Assembly: GCA_030052745.1 (NCBI GenBank)
Contig: JANBVO010000050.1
Coordinates: 127,985-191,984 of the forward strand
From: Pleurostoma richardsiae
Taxonomy: Eukaryota > Ascomycota > Sordariomycetes > Calosphaeriales > Pleurostomataceae
Length of the DNA: 64,000 nucleotides
Direction: 5' to 3'
Below are positions 23,358 through 35,553 of the stretch, piece after piece (position 1 is the first letter of the stretch; each line of letters begins with the position of its first letter). Under the pieces are notes generated by a model. That model was not told the origin of the DNA. It was given only the letters and a program-made list of their open reading frames with translations, and searched no databases. Made by a program: the position numbers and the translations under genes.

Positions 23358-26300
23358 ATGCGATATCGCGTACCCTCCGGAGTCATCGCGGCCATCGGCC
23401 TGCTGTCTCGCGCATCCGCCGTGCCTGTCGAGTAAACCTCTCCGCGACGCTGCCCCTTCATCCTACACACTCCCTAAAAACCATCCTCTAGCACTGCAGA
23501 CGCTAACCACGGCGGCCGCAGTCTTTCCAGCGGGACCTGCATCGGCAATGGCACGACAACTGCAACCACAACTGTCTTCATCACAGTCCTGCCTATCCCG
23601 GCTCCCACTGTCACTCTGGCGACCATTCTTAATAGTGTCATGACTACCGAGACTGTTGCTGCTACGACGGTTACCGTGTCTTCTGGTCCAGGGTCTTGCT
23701 CACTTTCCTCTTTCTTCGCCGACACGGGCCACTCTTCACCCCTGACCACAATTTCCACTCCTGGTCTGTATCCCATATCCGTTCAAAGTGTCTCCCAATC
23801 TTTGTCATCGCCTGCGGTTCCCGGATACGACACTCCTTCAGCGCAATTGGTGGGCTTGTCAGTAGGCGCAGTGCTAGGCTCTCCGAGTTCCAGTCCCGCA
23901 ACCACCACAGCGCCCTCTGGTGTGGTCACTACCTTGACCGTTACTGTTCCTAGCGGTCCAGGTCGTCCACCCGAAACCCTCACGGTACTAGGCACTGTTC
24001 CAGTCTCTGCACCTATTGAGCTGTCAAGCTACGACTCACGGGCGCCGACACTCCTGAAAACCCTAGCCACAGCTACTGTGATCCCGACTCCAGCTGTAAC
24101 CCCAAGACCAGTCGTGACGGTCACATTCACTCCTTCGGCCTCGAGTCCGGCGTCAGTATCAGGGAGTGGGGCCTCCGGCAGCCAGGTCGTGCTCACGTAC
24201 ACCGTCCCGGAAGGTTATGGCCATCCTTCCACGGTCATCACTCTGACTACTAAGCTGTCCGCATCTCAGACTGCAGCCGTCGAGGAAACCACTTCAACGA
24301 CGATTGCCATCACCACCACGCGCACCTTGACGATCCCGGGAGGTTCTGCGGCCACCACTGTGACCTATACCATCCTGCCACTGACTCCCTCTCCCTATGC
24401 CGAGTCGACGTCAGGAGCACTCTCCGAGGGGACCGCTAGCACAATGCCCACCGCAATCACGGAAGGCACAACGCCACAGGTGACCGCAGTGACCATCTGG
24501 CCGACTTCTGGGTCTGGCTCGCTGCTGGAAACCATAGGCGGGAGTGTCTCGAGCTCCCTGAGCTTCGTCACAGTCACTGTCCCTCCGCCTGTTTCGACGC
24601 TCGGGCCGGGTTACACCAAGACGATCACTGTTTTCCCAGGTGTATCTCCCTATGGTAGTCCGACTCCTACCACTACGTCATGCACGACATCGTCCACTGT
24701 CCCTATCGGGCTGACCCTCTCGTCTGGGCTGATTCCTGGGGCAACATCGGTATTTACCTTGTCAGCTCTTCCTACCTCCGTAAGTTAGCCTTCCTCGCCT
24801 TCCTTCTTTCGAACCTTGTCACTGACAATGAAGCCCAGACTCTCGGTAATTCGAGCTTGACAACACAGCCTGGGAACAGCTCAGCCCAATTTGTGAGCAG
24901 TACCACAGCTTCGGCGCCACCTGGTATCAGTACAACCAGCAATCCCTTCTCCCCTGGTCCATACGTGTTCCCCACAAGCCTCCTCTCTTCCGGTGTTGTT
25001 ACTTTCCCGGGATCTGCACCGCTTACACCCTCAGGCACCGCTTTTGCAAGCAGTCTAACGGCGCCGTTCGCGAACTCTTCAGTGGCTGCAACACCGCCAG
25101 CAATCTCTAGCACTGCTGTTCCTGGCATTGTTTCTAGTGCCACTGCACCTTTTCCTGTTTTAAGCACTTCTGGCGAGGGACCGATCGCGACGAGTGTCGG
25201 CAGTGGCACGTTCTCTGTCATTCCTGTCTCGAGCATTATTCTGCCGCTCAACTCCACGACCTTGGCATTTCCTATCCCGACAACCAACTTGACCATTTTC
25301 CCGCCCACAGACACGGAGACATTCATCTTCCCAAGCCCAACACCTAGCGGTCTCAACGCATCTGCTACTGAAGCGGAGAGCGGTGTATTGTCCACTGCAA
25401 CTGCTAGTGCCACGTTGCCCACCTTATCAATCAATGGGACTCTTCCACCCTTGACGATCAATGGAACACTACCAACTTTGTCCGGGCCACTCCCGTCACC
25501 CACGGGAACTGTGAACACTTCACTACCTTTCACTGCCACCATTGGACCATTGCCTATCTCATCTGTAAATGCGACGATGCCTGGGCCAACACTGAATGGC
25601 ACACTACCCGTCAGTTCGAGTCTTGCAGTATTGCCGACGCCGACTTCGTTCAATGGGACAGCCGCTCCATCACCTACTGTTGTCCCTCCTTCCTCTGGGA
25701 ATGGGACTCTTCCGGCATCGACTTCTGCCAACCTGACTATTCCAGCTACTCCCGCTCCCGCAAACGCAACATCCGCAACAGGTGCAGTAAGCGGGACAAG
25801 CCTTCCTTTGTCGGTCACTGCGCAAAGCACGATGCCGCTACCAACAGCATCCCTTAACGGCACTGCCTCTGCCATGTCCTCGTCTTCCTGGTCTCGTCCA
25901 GGAGCAAGTGCACCGTTCAACTCAACCCTCATCTCGACTCTGGCGGGCGCGACGAATGTCTCGACAATTGCACCGGGACCAACAGGGTTCAACACATCAC
26001 TAACGGCGACGATGTCGGCGATGCCGTTGCCTACTTCTGTCACCTCGTCCCCAGGCAATGCGACTCAGACAGCTACTGCCGCGCTGTCGCTGGGTGCCAG
26101 CAATTCAAGTGCTCCCGCGGTTCCAAGTCAAACAAGCGTTGCTCCATCACCTGTCAACTCGACACTGCCTAACTCTGTGAGCCAGGGTCCCCCCGCTCAA
26201 ACTGCTCCGAGCCCGTCCGCTCCGGCTCCGACCCCGACTCTATCTGGTCAGAGCGCTCCAGGACAAACAGCTCCGACTCAGTCTTTGGGGCCATCCATTC

Positions 26301-27589
26301 CAACTCTAGGTCTATCAACCTTAGGCCAGTCGGCTTCTGGTCAGTCAGCTCCAGGACTGTCCGCTCCCGGTCAGTCAGCTCCAGGGCAATCTGCACCTGG
26401 TCAGTCGGCTCCAAGCCCACCGAGTTCTAACCAGCCAGCGCCTACTCAATCACCACCAGGTCAGACAGCACCAGGTCAGACAGCTCCTGGTCAGACAGCT
26501 CCTGGTCAGACAGCTCCTGGCCAAACGGCGTCGGGCCAGACAGCACCGGGTCAGACAGCACCAGGTCAGACTGCACCGGGTCAGACTGCACCGGGTCAGA
26601 CAGCGCCTGGGCAAACGGCTCCTGGTCAGACAGCACCAGGGCAGACGGCTCCGGGACAGACGGCTCCCGGGCAGACTGCACCAGGGCAGACAGCACTTGG
26701 TCAAGGACCATCTGACCCTGTCCAATCCGCTCCAGGACCTGTCCAGACAGCTCCCGGCCAGGCCGCCCCAGGCCTTGGGCAGTCTCGAAGCCAGTCGGCC
26801 GCTACATCAATGTCTAGTATGGCGGCCTCCGATGCATCTTGTGGCAATCCCAACGACCGCAGCACGTTCAAGTTCACTGTAAGTCTTTCCACATATCTAG
26901 ATGTCGATGATATCTAAGTCATGCCTCAGTTTGACGACCTCCCTCCGGTCGGAGTGACCGCGGACGCGGATCCCGAGTCTCCATCCACCATTCCGATGTC
27001 CAATCCTTACCATAGGTTCCAGTGGTCTGCGGGATTCTCAGTCCTGTCTGCGCCATCGAAACATTCTTCAGATCTTATGCTGGAGTTCGACCCGCTATCT
27101 CTCGGAAACCCGTCCGCCCCCGATGCAGCGCAAGTGGGAGTCGGCCTGTGGAGTGCGACTTCATGCTTCCGTTTCGACTTCCACCGCATGTCTGTCGGTT
27201 GCATGTCGAATGGACAGAACTGTGTATTCAATGTCACCGGAGTCAACACCGATATTGACACCGGCATATCATCTGCCGCCACGTCGCAGACGTTCACCGT
27301 ACCAGGCTGCCCCAGTTACCAGGCTTGCACACTCACACGTATCACCGCGGACGAATCATCAGGATTGACCAATCTCACTTCAATCCTTATTGATGTCAAG
27401 GCCGATGGACAACCCAAGAAGTGGTGGGCTGATGACATGCAGCTTGCCTGGACAGACGCTGGATGTGATGCTGCTGTATGTCGGTCGAAGGTCCGCGATT
27501 CTGTTGCGAAGCGAGCTCGGTGGGCCGTTCCAGGGAAGCCGGCTGGTATTACCTCCCGCCTCACCCGATTTGTTGATGCTTTCTACTAG
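23358..27589 (+). CDS. Mucin-like Ser/Thr/Pro-rich cell-wall protein with conserved C-terminal domain
   Basis: Four exons (23358-23431, 23492-24779, 24839-26878, 26930-27589; introns 59, 60 and 51 nt) give 1353 residues. Exon 1 encodes a signal peptide (MRYRVPSGVIAAIGLLSRAS). Exon 2 holds degenerate TVTVPSGPG-type repeats. Exon 3 is a Ser/Thr/Asn/Pro-rich stalk with many N-glycosylation sequons, ending in PGQSA/PGQTA pentapeptides. Exon 4 is a compact domain with paired cysteines: FDDLPPVG, NPYHRFQWSAGF, FRFDFHRMSVGC and WWADDMQLAWTD. This C-terminal domain recurs in fungal secreted or wall proteins of unknown function. No GPI tail was recognised. It probably works as a surface adhesin or mucin; that role is inferred. 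Confidence 0.82.
26456..26700 (+). repeat. Coding minisatellite, 15-bp unit (Pro-Gly-Gln-Thr-Ala)
   Basis: Sixteen GQTA units in tandem lie inside exon 3 of the mucin-like gene, nearly all of 15 bp and in frame, with a looser GQSA block before them from about 26240. Units differ mainly at third codon positions. Confidence 0.93.
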
Positions 27590-28882
27590 GCTCGCACTCT
27601 GTACGGAGTGTTCCTGCCGCCATCTCGTGGGTTGCAAACTTTTCTGTATCTCACATGCTCCTATCTTACTACTGTCTTTCAACGGCTCGCTCTTGGTGTT
27701 TTGGAGCCGCCCCGAGGCGCCGTTCACATTTTCTCCAGGCCGTGGAGACCAGCAAGCCATACTACGGCGTCATGTATCTTGGGAGAAATGGCGGGAGGTC
27801 ATGATGGAGGTACGGGACATGAGGTTCCGATCCAGGCATTTTCGGCGCTGGTAGAATCTCTGCTTGTACATTTGCTTCTGATGGGTGGGAACACGTGCGA
27901 TAGGAGTTGTAACTGCTGAATCCTCGCCCCCAATAGTTATGTTCAAGCAGCGTCCATGCCCCCTAAACTCGATTGTGAACCCACAGCGGCAGAGCACGAG
28001 ATAATGTATGTCGGTCTCCCGTGTCCATCGCGGCGGCGTCCCGAGCGGGCGACACGGATCGGTGGCCCGCCCGACAAGTCATGCACTCCGCAGCGGAGAT
28101 CTGCGTGGATAAGGAGGGCAGACCTGGAAGCCCGAAGCAAAGGCCGAGGTCGGGCGGGGGGGGGGGGCTGACAGCGCCTTGCGCAATGCAGAACCCCGCG
28201 CGCCCTGTTCGGCTGGAGATTAGCCGCCCCTCCTCTCTCGGCCGGTGACTATGGTCCGCCCTTCGGGAATAACTTCGCCATGCTCTTTTCCAACCAACAG
28301 TTCTCCTCAATGCAGCCCTCCCTCCGCATTTCCACATGCCAGCAGGCACATTGACTGCTCCCCGTTGGGCACCTTTGGGGCCCCTTAGCGGAGAAACATT
28401 TTCTCCCAGCTTACAATTAATAATGGGAATGCTCTAACAAGCTGCTTCCCCGTGCGAGTGGGGGACGAGACTCGCGGAATCGTGGGCGCCGGACTCGGCG
28501 CTACGAAGAGTTGGGTATGGGACGGAACCCGTAGTGCTCGGCTGGCAGCGACAGGCAAGCTATCTTGGTGCATACTTATCCGATCGGGATCCCACTCCGG
28601 TCATGATGCGAAATTGAGTCAGAAAAATGGTGACTCCTCTCCCCTTGGTGATCGTTGAGAGCGCGACTGCAGGAGCGGTGCCGTGGACTGCGAGGTCATT
28701 TCGCTGTGTTCTAGACCTGGAGATAACTGCATTTGGTTTGACCACAAGACGCAATTGAGAGGTTCGAGACTCAACAACGTGCTCGGAAGCCGGCGTGAGC
28801 TCCAATTGACCCATTGCGCCGAGTCCGTCTCTCTCGGACGTCACCATCGCTCGCTCGACGTGACCACCCGAACTGTGCCCCA
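27590..28882. other. Intergenic with a G12 tract
   Basis: No gene recognised. Twelve consecutive G lie at 28156-28167. Confidence 0.5.
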
Positions 28883-30625
28883 ATGGCCGACCACAGCTCG
28901 TCCAGTACCGACCTGGACCTGTCAAGTGACATCGAAAAGGGCAGCAGAGATGCATTCTCAGCCCGTGATGACCAGGGGGCCTTCGGATCCGTAAGAAACA
29001 GAGGCGAGGATGACATCTGCAGACATACGACGAGAAACTCGAATACCCAGCCGGTCCCTGGCATGACGGAAAAGGCCGAGGACGCCGTGGACGAGGAGAG
29101 CAGCGAAGATGGGGAGTCAACAGCAGAGCAGAGGGGCCGACTGTCAGCCATTGTCACGCGCGCATTGAGCCGGACGACGTCGAGGTCGAGCTGGAACCCT
29201 GGGCCTCCCCCTGACGGTGGCTTACAGGCGTGGACGGCAGGTGAGTTATGACGGGTCTCTTCTGCCACTGCTGCCATAAGTCTAGTGAGCGGCCATGGAT
29301 GCTGATGGGTGCAAGTGCTGTGTGTCCACCTGGTCATCATGAACACCTGGTACGTCTACCCGCCCCCCAAGGGACCCTTGAGGCCTTCCCCGGCTGACCC
29401 TCCTGCTTAGGGGCTATATCAACTCCTTCGGCGTCTTCCAGACCTACTACACCTCGGCGCTCTCCCTGCCGCCCTCGACCATCTCCTGGATCGGCTCCGT
29501 GCAGGTCTTCCTCCTCTTCTTCATCGGCACCTTCACCGGCCGCCTCACCGACGCGGGCTACTTCCGGGAGGTCTTCTTTCTGGGCTCGGCCTTCCAGATC
29601 CTCGGCATCTTCGCCACCTCCGCCTGCACCGAGTACTGGCAGTTCTTCCTCGCGCAAGGCGTGTGCATGGGCTTGGGCAACGGCTGCCTCTTCTGCCCGG
29701 CCATGGCGACCGTCAGCACCTACTTCAGCACCCGCAGGTCGCTGGCCATCGGGCTCGCGGCGTGCGGGAGCGTGACGGGCGGGCTTGTATATCCTAGCAT
29801 GGTGCGCCAGCTGCTGCCAAGCGTCGGGTTCCCGTGGACGATCAGGGCCATGGGGTTCATACAGCTGGCAGGGCTGGTGGTGTCCAACGTGTTCCTCAAG
29901 ACGAGGATCCCGCCTCGGAGGAGCGGAGCGATCGTGGACTGGGCGGCGTTCAAGGACCTGGACTACACCTTCTATGCCGCGGGGAGCTTCTTTGTGAGTA
30001 TCTCCGAACCCCCCCCCCCCCCCCTTGTTAGACTACAAAAGATGGCTTGCTTACTGACTTGTTGTTCAAGTGCTTCATGGGCGTCTACTTCGCCTTCTAC
30101 TACGTCGCCTCTTTCAGCCGTGACATCATCGGCATGACCTACACCGACTCGCTCAACCTCCTGTTGGTCCTCAACGGCGTCGGCGCCGTGGGCCGCATCG
30201 TGCCCAACCACTACGCCGACCGCCTCGGCGCCATCAACGTCTTCGTGCCGGTGGCCCTGGTCGCGGGCGTCTGCCAGCTGGCCTGGATCGCCGTCGACAG
30301 CCCCGCGGGGCTGTACGTGTGGGCGTGCTTCTACGGCATCGCGGCGGGCGGGATCCAGTCGCTGTTCCCGGCGGGGCTGTCGAGCCTGACGACGGACCTG
30401 CGGCGGGCCGGGGTGCGGATGGGCATGGTGTTCACCATCAACAGCTTCGCGACGCTGACGGGGCCGCCGGTCGCGGGGGCGATCATCTCGGCGACGGAGG
30501 GGGGCAGGTACTACGGCGCGCAGGCGTTCGCGGGGTGCGTGCTGCTTGTCGGGACGGGGTTCATGGCTGCGGCGAGGGTGGCGAAGACGAGGAGGGTTGG
30601 GGGAGGGTGGAGGGCGAGGGTTTGA
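28883..30625 (+). CDS. MFS monocarboxylate-transporter-like protein
   Basis: Four exons (28883-29240, 29316-29349, 29411-29993, 30071-30625) give 509 residues. Exon 2 is only 34 nt but encodes part of TM1 (VLCVHLVIMNTW) in phase. The motif NPGPPPDGGLQAW is the [D/E]GG(W/Q)-type signature that precedes TM1 in fungal MCT-like MFS proteins, followed by GYINSFGVFQTYY. Later helices include FFLGSAFQILGIFATSACTE and NSFATLTGPPVAGAI. The N-terminal 110 residues are charged and probably cytosolic. Intron 3 contains a run of 16 C. Transport of a monocarboxylate or similar acid is inferred from the family only; many fungal members have unknown substrates. Confidence 0.85.
30009..30024 (+). repeat. C16 homopolymer inside intron 3 of the MCT-like gene
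   Basis: Sixteen consecutive C just after the splice donor; likely length-variable and prone to sequencing error. Confidence 0.9.
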
Positions 30626-30996
30626 TGCGAAGGTCGGAGGGTCTAGGATACGGAGGGGGGAAAGGGATGAAAGGAGGAGGTTCTAATATGTCTGTCCATT
30701 CACCAAGAGCATGAGTCCCGGCATTGTGCATGAGTTCGGCGCCAAGCAGGGAAAGTCAGTTAGATCATCTTGTCTGGAGATGCTATAGGCGAAAATGGCT
30801 TTGACACCTACGCTCCGAGTCAATGTGACTGTTGCCGATGAAGGATGGCAGACGGGCAATTGGAGGATGTCACCGCAGTCAATTGAGCGGCAATGTACGT
30901 GAACATAACATATATATTTCGTGAGGGCATTATAAACAACACAGCATTTCCCAAGAGCCATGTCCGATCCAGCCACGGTTTCCCACTTGTGCGATC
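30626..30996. other. Convergent 3' interval
   Basis: 370 bp between the 3' ends of two transporter genes on opposite strands; no gene. Confidence 0.6.
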
Positions 30997-32605
30997 TCAT
31001 ACCAGGTATCTGAAGCCCTTCTTCATCCGCAGCGCCTCATCCGCATTGTCCATGTGCTCTGCCTCAGCCGTGTGCTGCGCGACATCATCTCTCGTCTCCC
31101 ATGCTACCTCGCCGGCCTCGAGCTTCTTGTTCAGGTTGGCCAAGATCATGCGGAAGGCAAAGCAGCCGACGATGGTGATGCCAAACATGGAGAGCACGAT
31201 ACCGTAGCTCTTACGGTAGCCGTTCTCCTTCAGGTCCCAGACGTAGCTGCCGGCGACGTTGCCCAGCTGGCTGAAGGCGTTGATCATGGCGATGGCGACG
31301 GCGCGCTTGGCGGGCGGGCGCGGGAACGACGAGGAGATCCACGAGTAGAAGACGATGAAGCCCGCGTAGGATCCGGCCTGCAGGAAGAGGGCGACGTAGC
31401 GGGCGGCGACGTTGAGGGTCGACATGCTGATGACAAAGCCGACAACGCCCATGCAGATGGGGCCGGTGATGTGCCAGAACTTCTCGCCGGTGCGGTCGGC
31501 GTGGAAGGCGTTGGCGAGCGAGAAGAGGCAGGAGAAGACCCAGGGCGGGGCGGACATGAGCAGGGTGGGCACGTAGGAGAAGCCCAGGGTGCCGGTCAGG
31601 GTGGGGAAGAAGGCGTTGAAGCTGAGGCCGACGACGTAGGCGGTCAGGGTGAGCATCATGAGGTAGATCTTGATGTCCTTGAGGGCCATCCACAGGCCGC
31701 CGAGGGCGCCCTCCTCGGCCGAGTCCTCGTCGGCCTCGCCGACGTCCTCAATCATGCGCAGCTGGGCGACCTGCAGCTCCTCCTCGGAGAAGCCGCGCGA
31801 GTTGTGCGGCAGGTCGGGCAGGATGAAGGCGGCGGAGATGGCGACGGCCATGGTGGCGGCGCCCTCGATCCAGAAGAGCCAGCGCCAGGCGGCGTGGCCG
31901 AGCGACCCCTGCATATTGGACAGGACGCCGGCGCCGATGAGGGCGGAGAAGGCGTTGGAGATGAGGTTGCCGCAGAAGAGGATGGCGTTGCGCGTCGTCA
32001 GCTCGCGGCGCGTGTACCACTTGGACAGGATGAGCAGCGCGCCGGGCAGGAAGGCCGCCTCGACGAAGCCGAGGCAGAACCGGATGGCCACCATGCCGCC
32101 GAAGCTCTTGGTCACGCCGGTCAGGGTCGAGATCAGGCCCCAGATGCACATGGCCACGGCGATGTACAGGCTGGGGCGGCTGATGCGGTTGATGAACAGG
32201 TTCGATGGGACCTGCATGAGGATGTAGCCCACGTAGAGGATGCTCAGGCACGTCGCGTACTGCGTGTCGGTCAGCCGGAGGTCGTCCTGGAGGCCCTTAA
32301 GCCGCGCCGCGGCGATGTTGTTTCGGTCCTGAGAGGGATGAGTCAGCAAGACCAGAGACGGGAGCAGACGAGGAGAGAGATGCGCATACAAGGTAGTTGA
32401 GGATGTAGATCAACACGAAGAGGCTGCACCTCAGGTCGAGCTTCCGCTTCAGGTTCTTCTCGACGCGAGTGCGGTGCTCAGGCGTCATGGCTCGCGCATT
32501 CAGCGTCCCAAAGCCGGCGGCGGGATCCTGCGACTCGAGCCGCTCATCCTGCGTCTTCTCAAGGTGCGCGCCCTGAGGGTCTGCCTTGGAAATCTCGTCG
32601 GCCAT
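30997..32605 (-). CDS. MFS permease of the Dal5/Tna1 (anion:cation symporter) family
   Basis: Exons 32390-32605 and 30997-32328 (61-nt intron, phase 0) give 515 residues. TM1 ends in FVLIYILNYLDRNNIAAARL, the hallmark of the allantoate/nicotinate permease family. LYVGYILMQVPSNLFINRI and RFCLGFVEAAFLPGALLIL follow, with WYTRRELTTRNAI in the next loop. The central loop is acidic. The tail is hydrophilic. Yeast members import allantoate, nicotinate, biotin or pantothenate with protons; the substrate here is undetermined. It converges on the MCT-like gene, and no linked pathway gene is evident. Confidence 0.88.
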
Positions 32606-35553
32606 ATTGTCGGGGTTTCCAATGGTGTTCCTGGCCCTCCTAGGTGGATGTCGAGAATCGGAGTCGAGGGGGGTAGAAGGGGATCAGGATAGCAGGAACA
32701 GACAGGATTGCTCCTGTGTCAGGCCATGTACCCCGTCTTATACCACTTTTCCCCGTGTGACGACATTTCTCCCTCCCCTCTTCTCTTTCCCCATGGGACG
32801 GCTCCCATAACGCGTGCGGAGACGACGTTCCCAATGGTACGTAACCGTAAACTCCGGGCTCAAATGAGGCGGGCGGTCACACTAGCCGGCGATAAGTGCC
32901 GTTGAGAAACCCGGCAGGGGACGGGCCTCAGGGCTCAAGCGGCTCGGGCGAGTCATACGCAGGCTAAGAGCGGGCGTTTCCTCGGCGCCTTGGCAATGCA
33001 GGAGCATCCGCAGTGGAGAAGCTACACCAGTAACGGCATCGTCACCGCACGCCGCTGGTTGGCAGAGCCGCAATAGAAACCAAGGCAAAAGTCGTCGATT
33101 GCAACCCTATTGGGGCGAATCCATGGGAGTCCGGCACGTCCCCTATTTAGCCGACGCAGACAAGCATCAAGGGACGGACTAGTGTAGGAGGAGCTAGAGT
33201 AGAAGAGGTCGACGGGCATCACAGGATGGTATCATGGAGATCACCGGTTCACCTCGATGCAACTGGCTGACTTGGCTAGCGGAGTAGACACCCAGATATC
33301 ACGAGATGCCGTGATCTACTGTACGTGTCGCAGATCGAGCTCCGTGGTTGCAAAGCAGAGTCAAGAGAAGCTCTCCTGGACCTGGGGTGCGCTCCCCCTC
33401 TCTCCCCGTCTTCCCCGTCTTCCCCTCAACAACTCGTTCTCGGGCAGAACTCGGCGTGGGGATGCAATAGAGAAGTTAGACCGCCTCCAGGATGGATCCA
33501 GGGACCCCACGGAGGCGGTCATATGAACACAAATGGCTGTCCGGGGCGCCAGATCCGGAGATGGGGATTCCCCACGATGTGGACAGGGCGTTCCTTACCG
33601 CCCCGCTAGTGCGAAACTGCCGGGCGCCGATGTTTCGCGCGAGTTGTCGTCCGTCTTCCCCTCCCCCCCTTTGGCTTTGGGTATTCGTTCTTCCGCTTGG
33701 GGGTCAGATCGACCGCCAGAGGCAATTAAATCACGCACACCTATCCCGACTTCAGAGGCATGGACGGATGCGCGCCGTCAAAGATAAGGGAAAGTTTGAG
33801 AAAAAGAACACCGGTATGAGTTAATGATAGAAATCCCTGAAACATGCACAGTAACTGCAGATGTGACGCCACCACGTGCTACTGTCCTCGTTACTGCGGC
33901 TGAGAGTGTTGGCTGCAGATCCTTACCGATCATCCTCCCGTACCGAAACTGATAACTGTACCCTGAGGATTCTCTAGGGTCATCTCGCCCTAAATTCCCT
34001 TTATTAGCCATGGGCAAGGAACAGCACACATTAGCTGAAGGACTAGCTAACCCAAGCTCGAGTACAAACATATAACCCACCTGGCCCCCACCCCTCAAAT
34101 CCGAGTCGTCTCCGGGCCTCTTTCTCCTCAGGCAGCTTTGATGTCCTGAGCTGGCAGCTTCTTTACCGGAATCTGTCGAAGCTGTGAGCTGAGGCCAAGT
34201 TGTGAGGTTGGGCTGTGGTGCAGCTCCCGAGGAGCGATTCTCTGCTAAGAGTGGATTGCGTTCAGTCTGGCCGAGTCTGTCACCACAACCGAGCAACGAA
34301 TCCTTGCGCCGACACTGTCGCTAAGAGCATACCGTCCCGAAGCAGAATTCTGCCTCCTGATCTGCAAGCGCAGAAGCGCCACTGTGGCTATCCACGCCAG
34401 CCCGAGAGGCATGCCAATGCGGCGCCCAATGGCGGAAACTTTGTCAGCTCTACTGCCCGGCGAGCTTGACTGCAGCGTAGCCGTCAAAGACAGCGTGTCG
34501 ATGCGTTGAGACCAACAAGGATGGGTAACCGGCTTGGTGTGGTCGACCGCTCCGAGGACCTACTTGTTGAAGTCGACATATTAGAGGCGGCGGAGTGGCT
34601 GAAAGCGCGCAGCCAATGACGTTGATGGCCACGCCGCCAAAGTTGGCTGAGGGTGCTCCGGAAAGAAATGGTCGTCATGGTGCGGTCGATATGCCGCGCC
34701 AGGTAGAGTCGTTCCCGCACCAGAGCGGGATATTGTCGCCGTCGATCCCGGAGCACAGCGGGATATGCAGACAGCCGCTCTAAGTAAGCTGCGGCCATTC
34801 TGTCAGCCTCCCCTCTGTACGGTGACTCTTTTTCTGTGGTGACGCCTCAGAGAGAACAAAGCAGCCTTGGAAATGGGAGCAGACCATGTCACTGGGGGCC
34901 TACCAGGCTCTGTTGATGCAGCCGTGGATGGTCAAGTCGTCGTTCCCTCCGGCGATGAGGCAGAAATCGTTAGAAAGCAGAGGTCGGAGGTGCTAGTGCA
35001 CCAATTGATGGAAGCATCAGATCTGAAATACAGTCACAGATTGCTGATAGTGTTTGACTGGACTTGAACAGGATGTGGCATCAGACGGGCCAGACTTATG
35101 TCAAACGACATCAAAGCACAATCTTTCAGATAGGATCAAGGAGATCGGGGATCGTCGTAAGAGGGGGTTCTGGAGCAGAATATGTGATTTATATGGGTGA
35201 AGTAGGATGAGCACCACGCTCCTCAAGCAGTCGGACGGGATGTCTTTCAAAGACTCCGGGCAGCCCTTCAGCGGACGCCCAAGCTGGAGGTGTGGCTCTG
35301 CGCCTTCCTCTGTGCATCATTTGTGGATGGCTCTTTCCCAGACTCATGAAGACTTGAGTCGGTGTGCTCCTTCCGGCGTTGCGACTACAGCGGCATCACG
35401 AAAATGAAGGCTGCCGGCAGCGGCCACTCTCCTCATCCTCTCCGCCTCCAGGTCTGTTGCTTCCAACTCAACACGACACCCCCTCCGTCAATCAGCATCC
35501 ACGGTCCGTCGCCGCAACCACAAATGCCGTAAACCTTCGCCTCTCCCGTCAAG
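32606..35553. other. Gene-poor interval of 2.9 kb
   Basis: No gene supported. A minus-strand stretch around 34245-34700 has pieces that read like protein in changing frames and could be a very old relic, but no family is recognisable. Confidence 0.45.

Noticed and set aside
24772-26058. 428-codon open frame antisense to the mucin-like gene
   Set aside because: Mirror of a repetitive Ser/Thr/Pro coding region; no start context or domain.
26240-26700. Regular short repeats considered as a CRISPR-like array
   Set aside because: Units are 15 bp, in frame, without spacers, and encode PGQTA inside a eukaryotic spliced gene.
31054-32400. 448-codon open frame antisense to the Dal5/Tna1-type permease
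   Set aside because: Arises from GC-rich codon bias of the real gene; composition is Gly/Glu/Ala repeats without any family signature.
34245-34700. Possible gene on the minus strand with a hydrophobic segment
   Set aside because: Protein-like pieces switch frame without splice sites and match no family I recognise.
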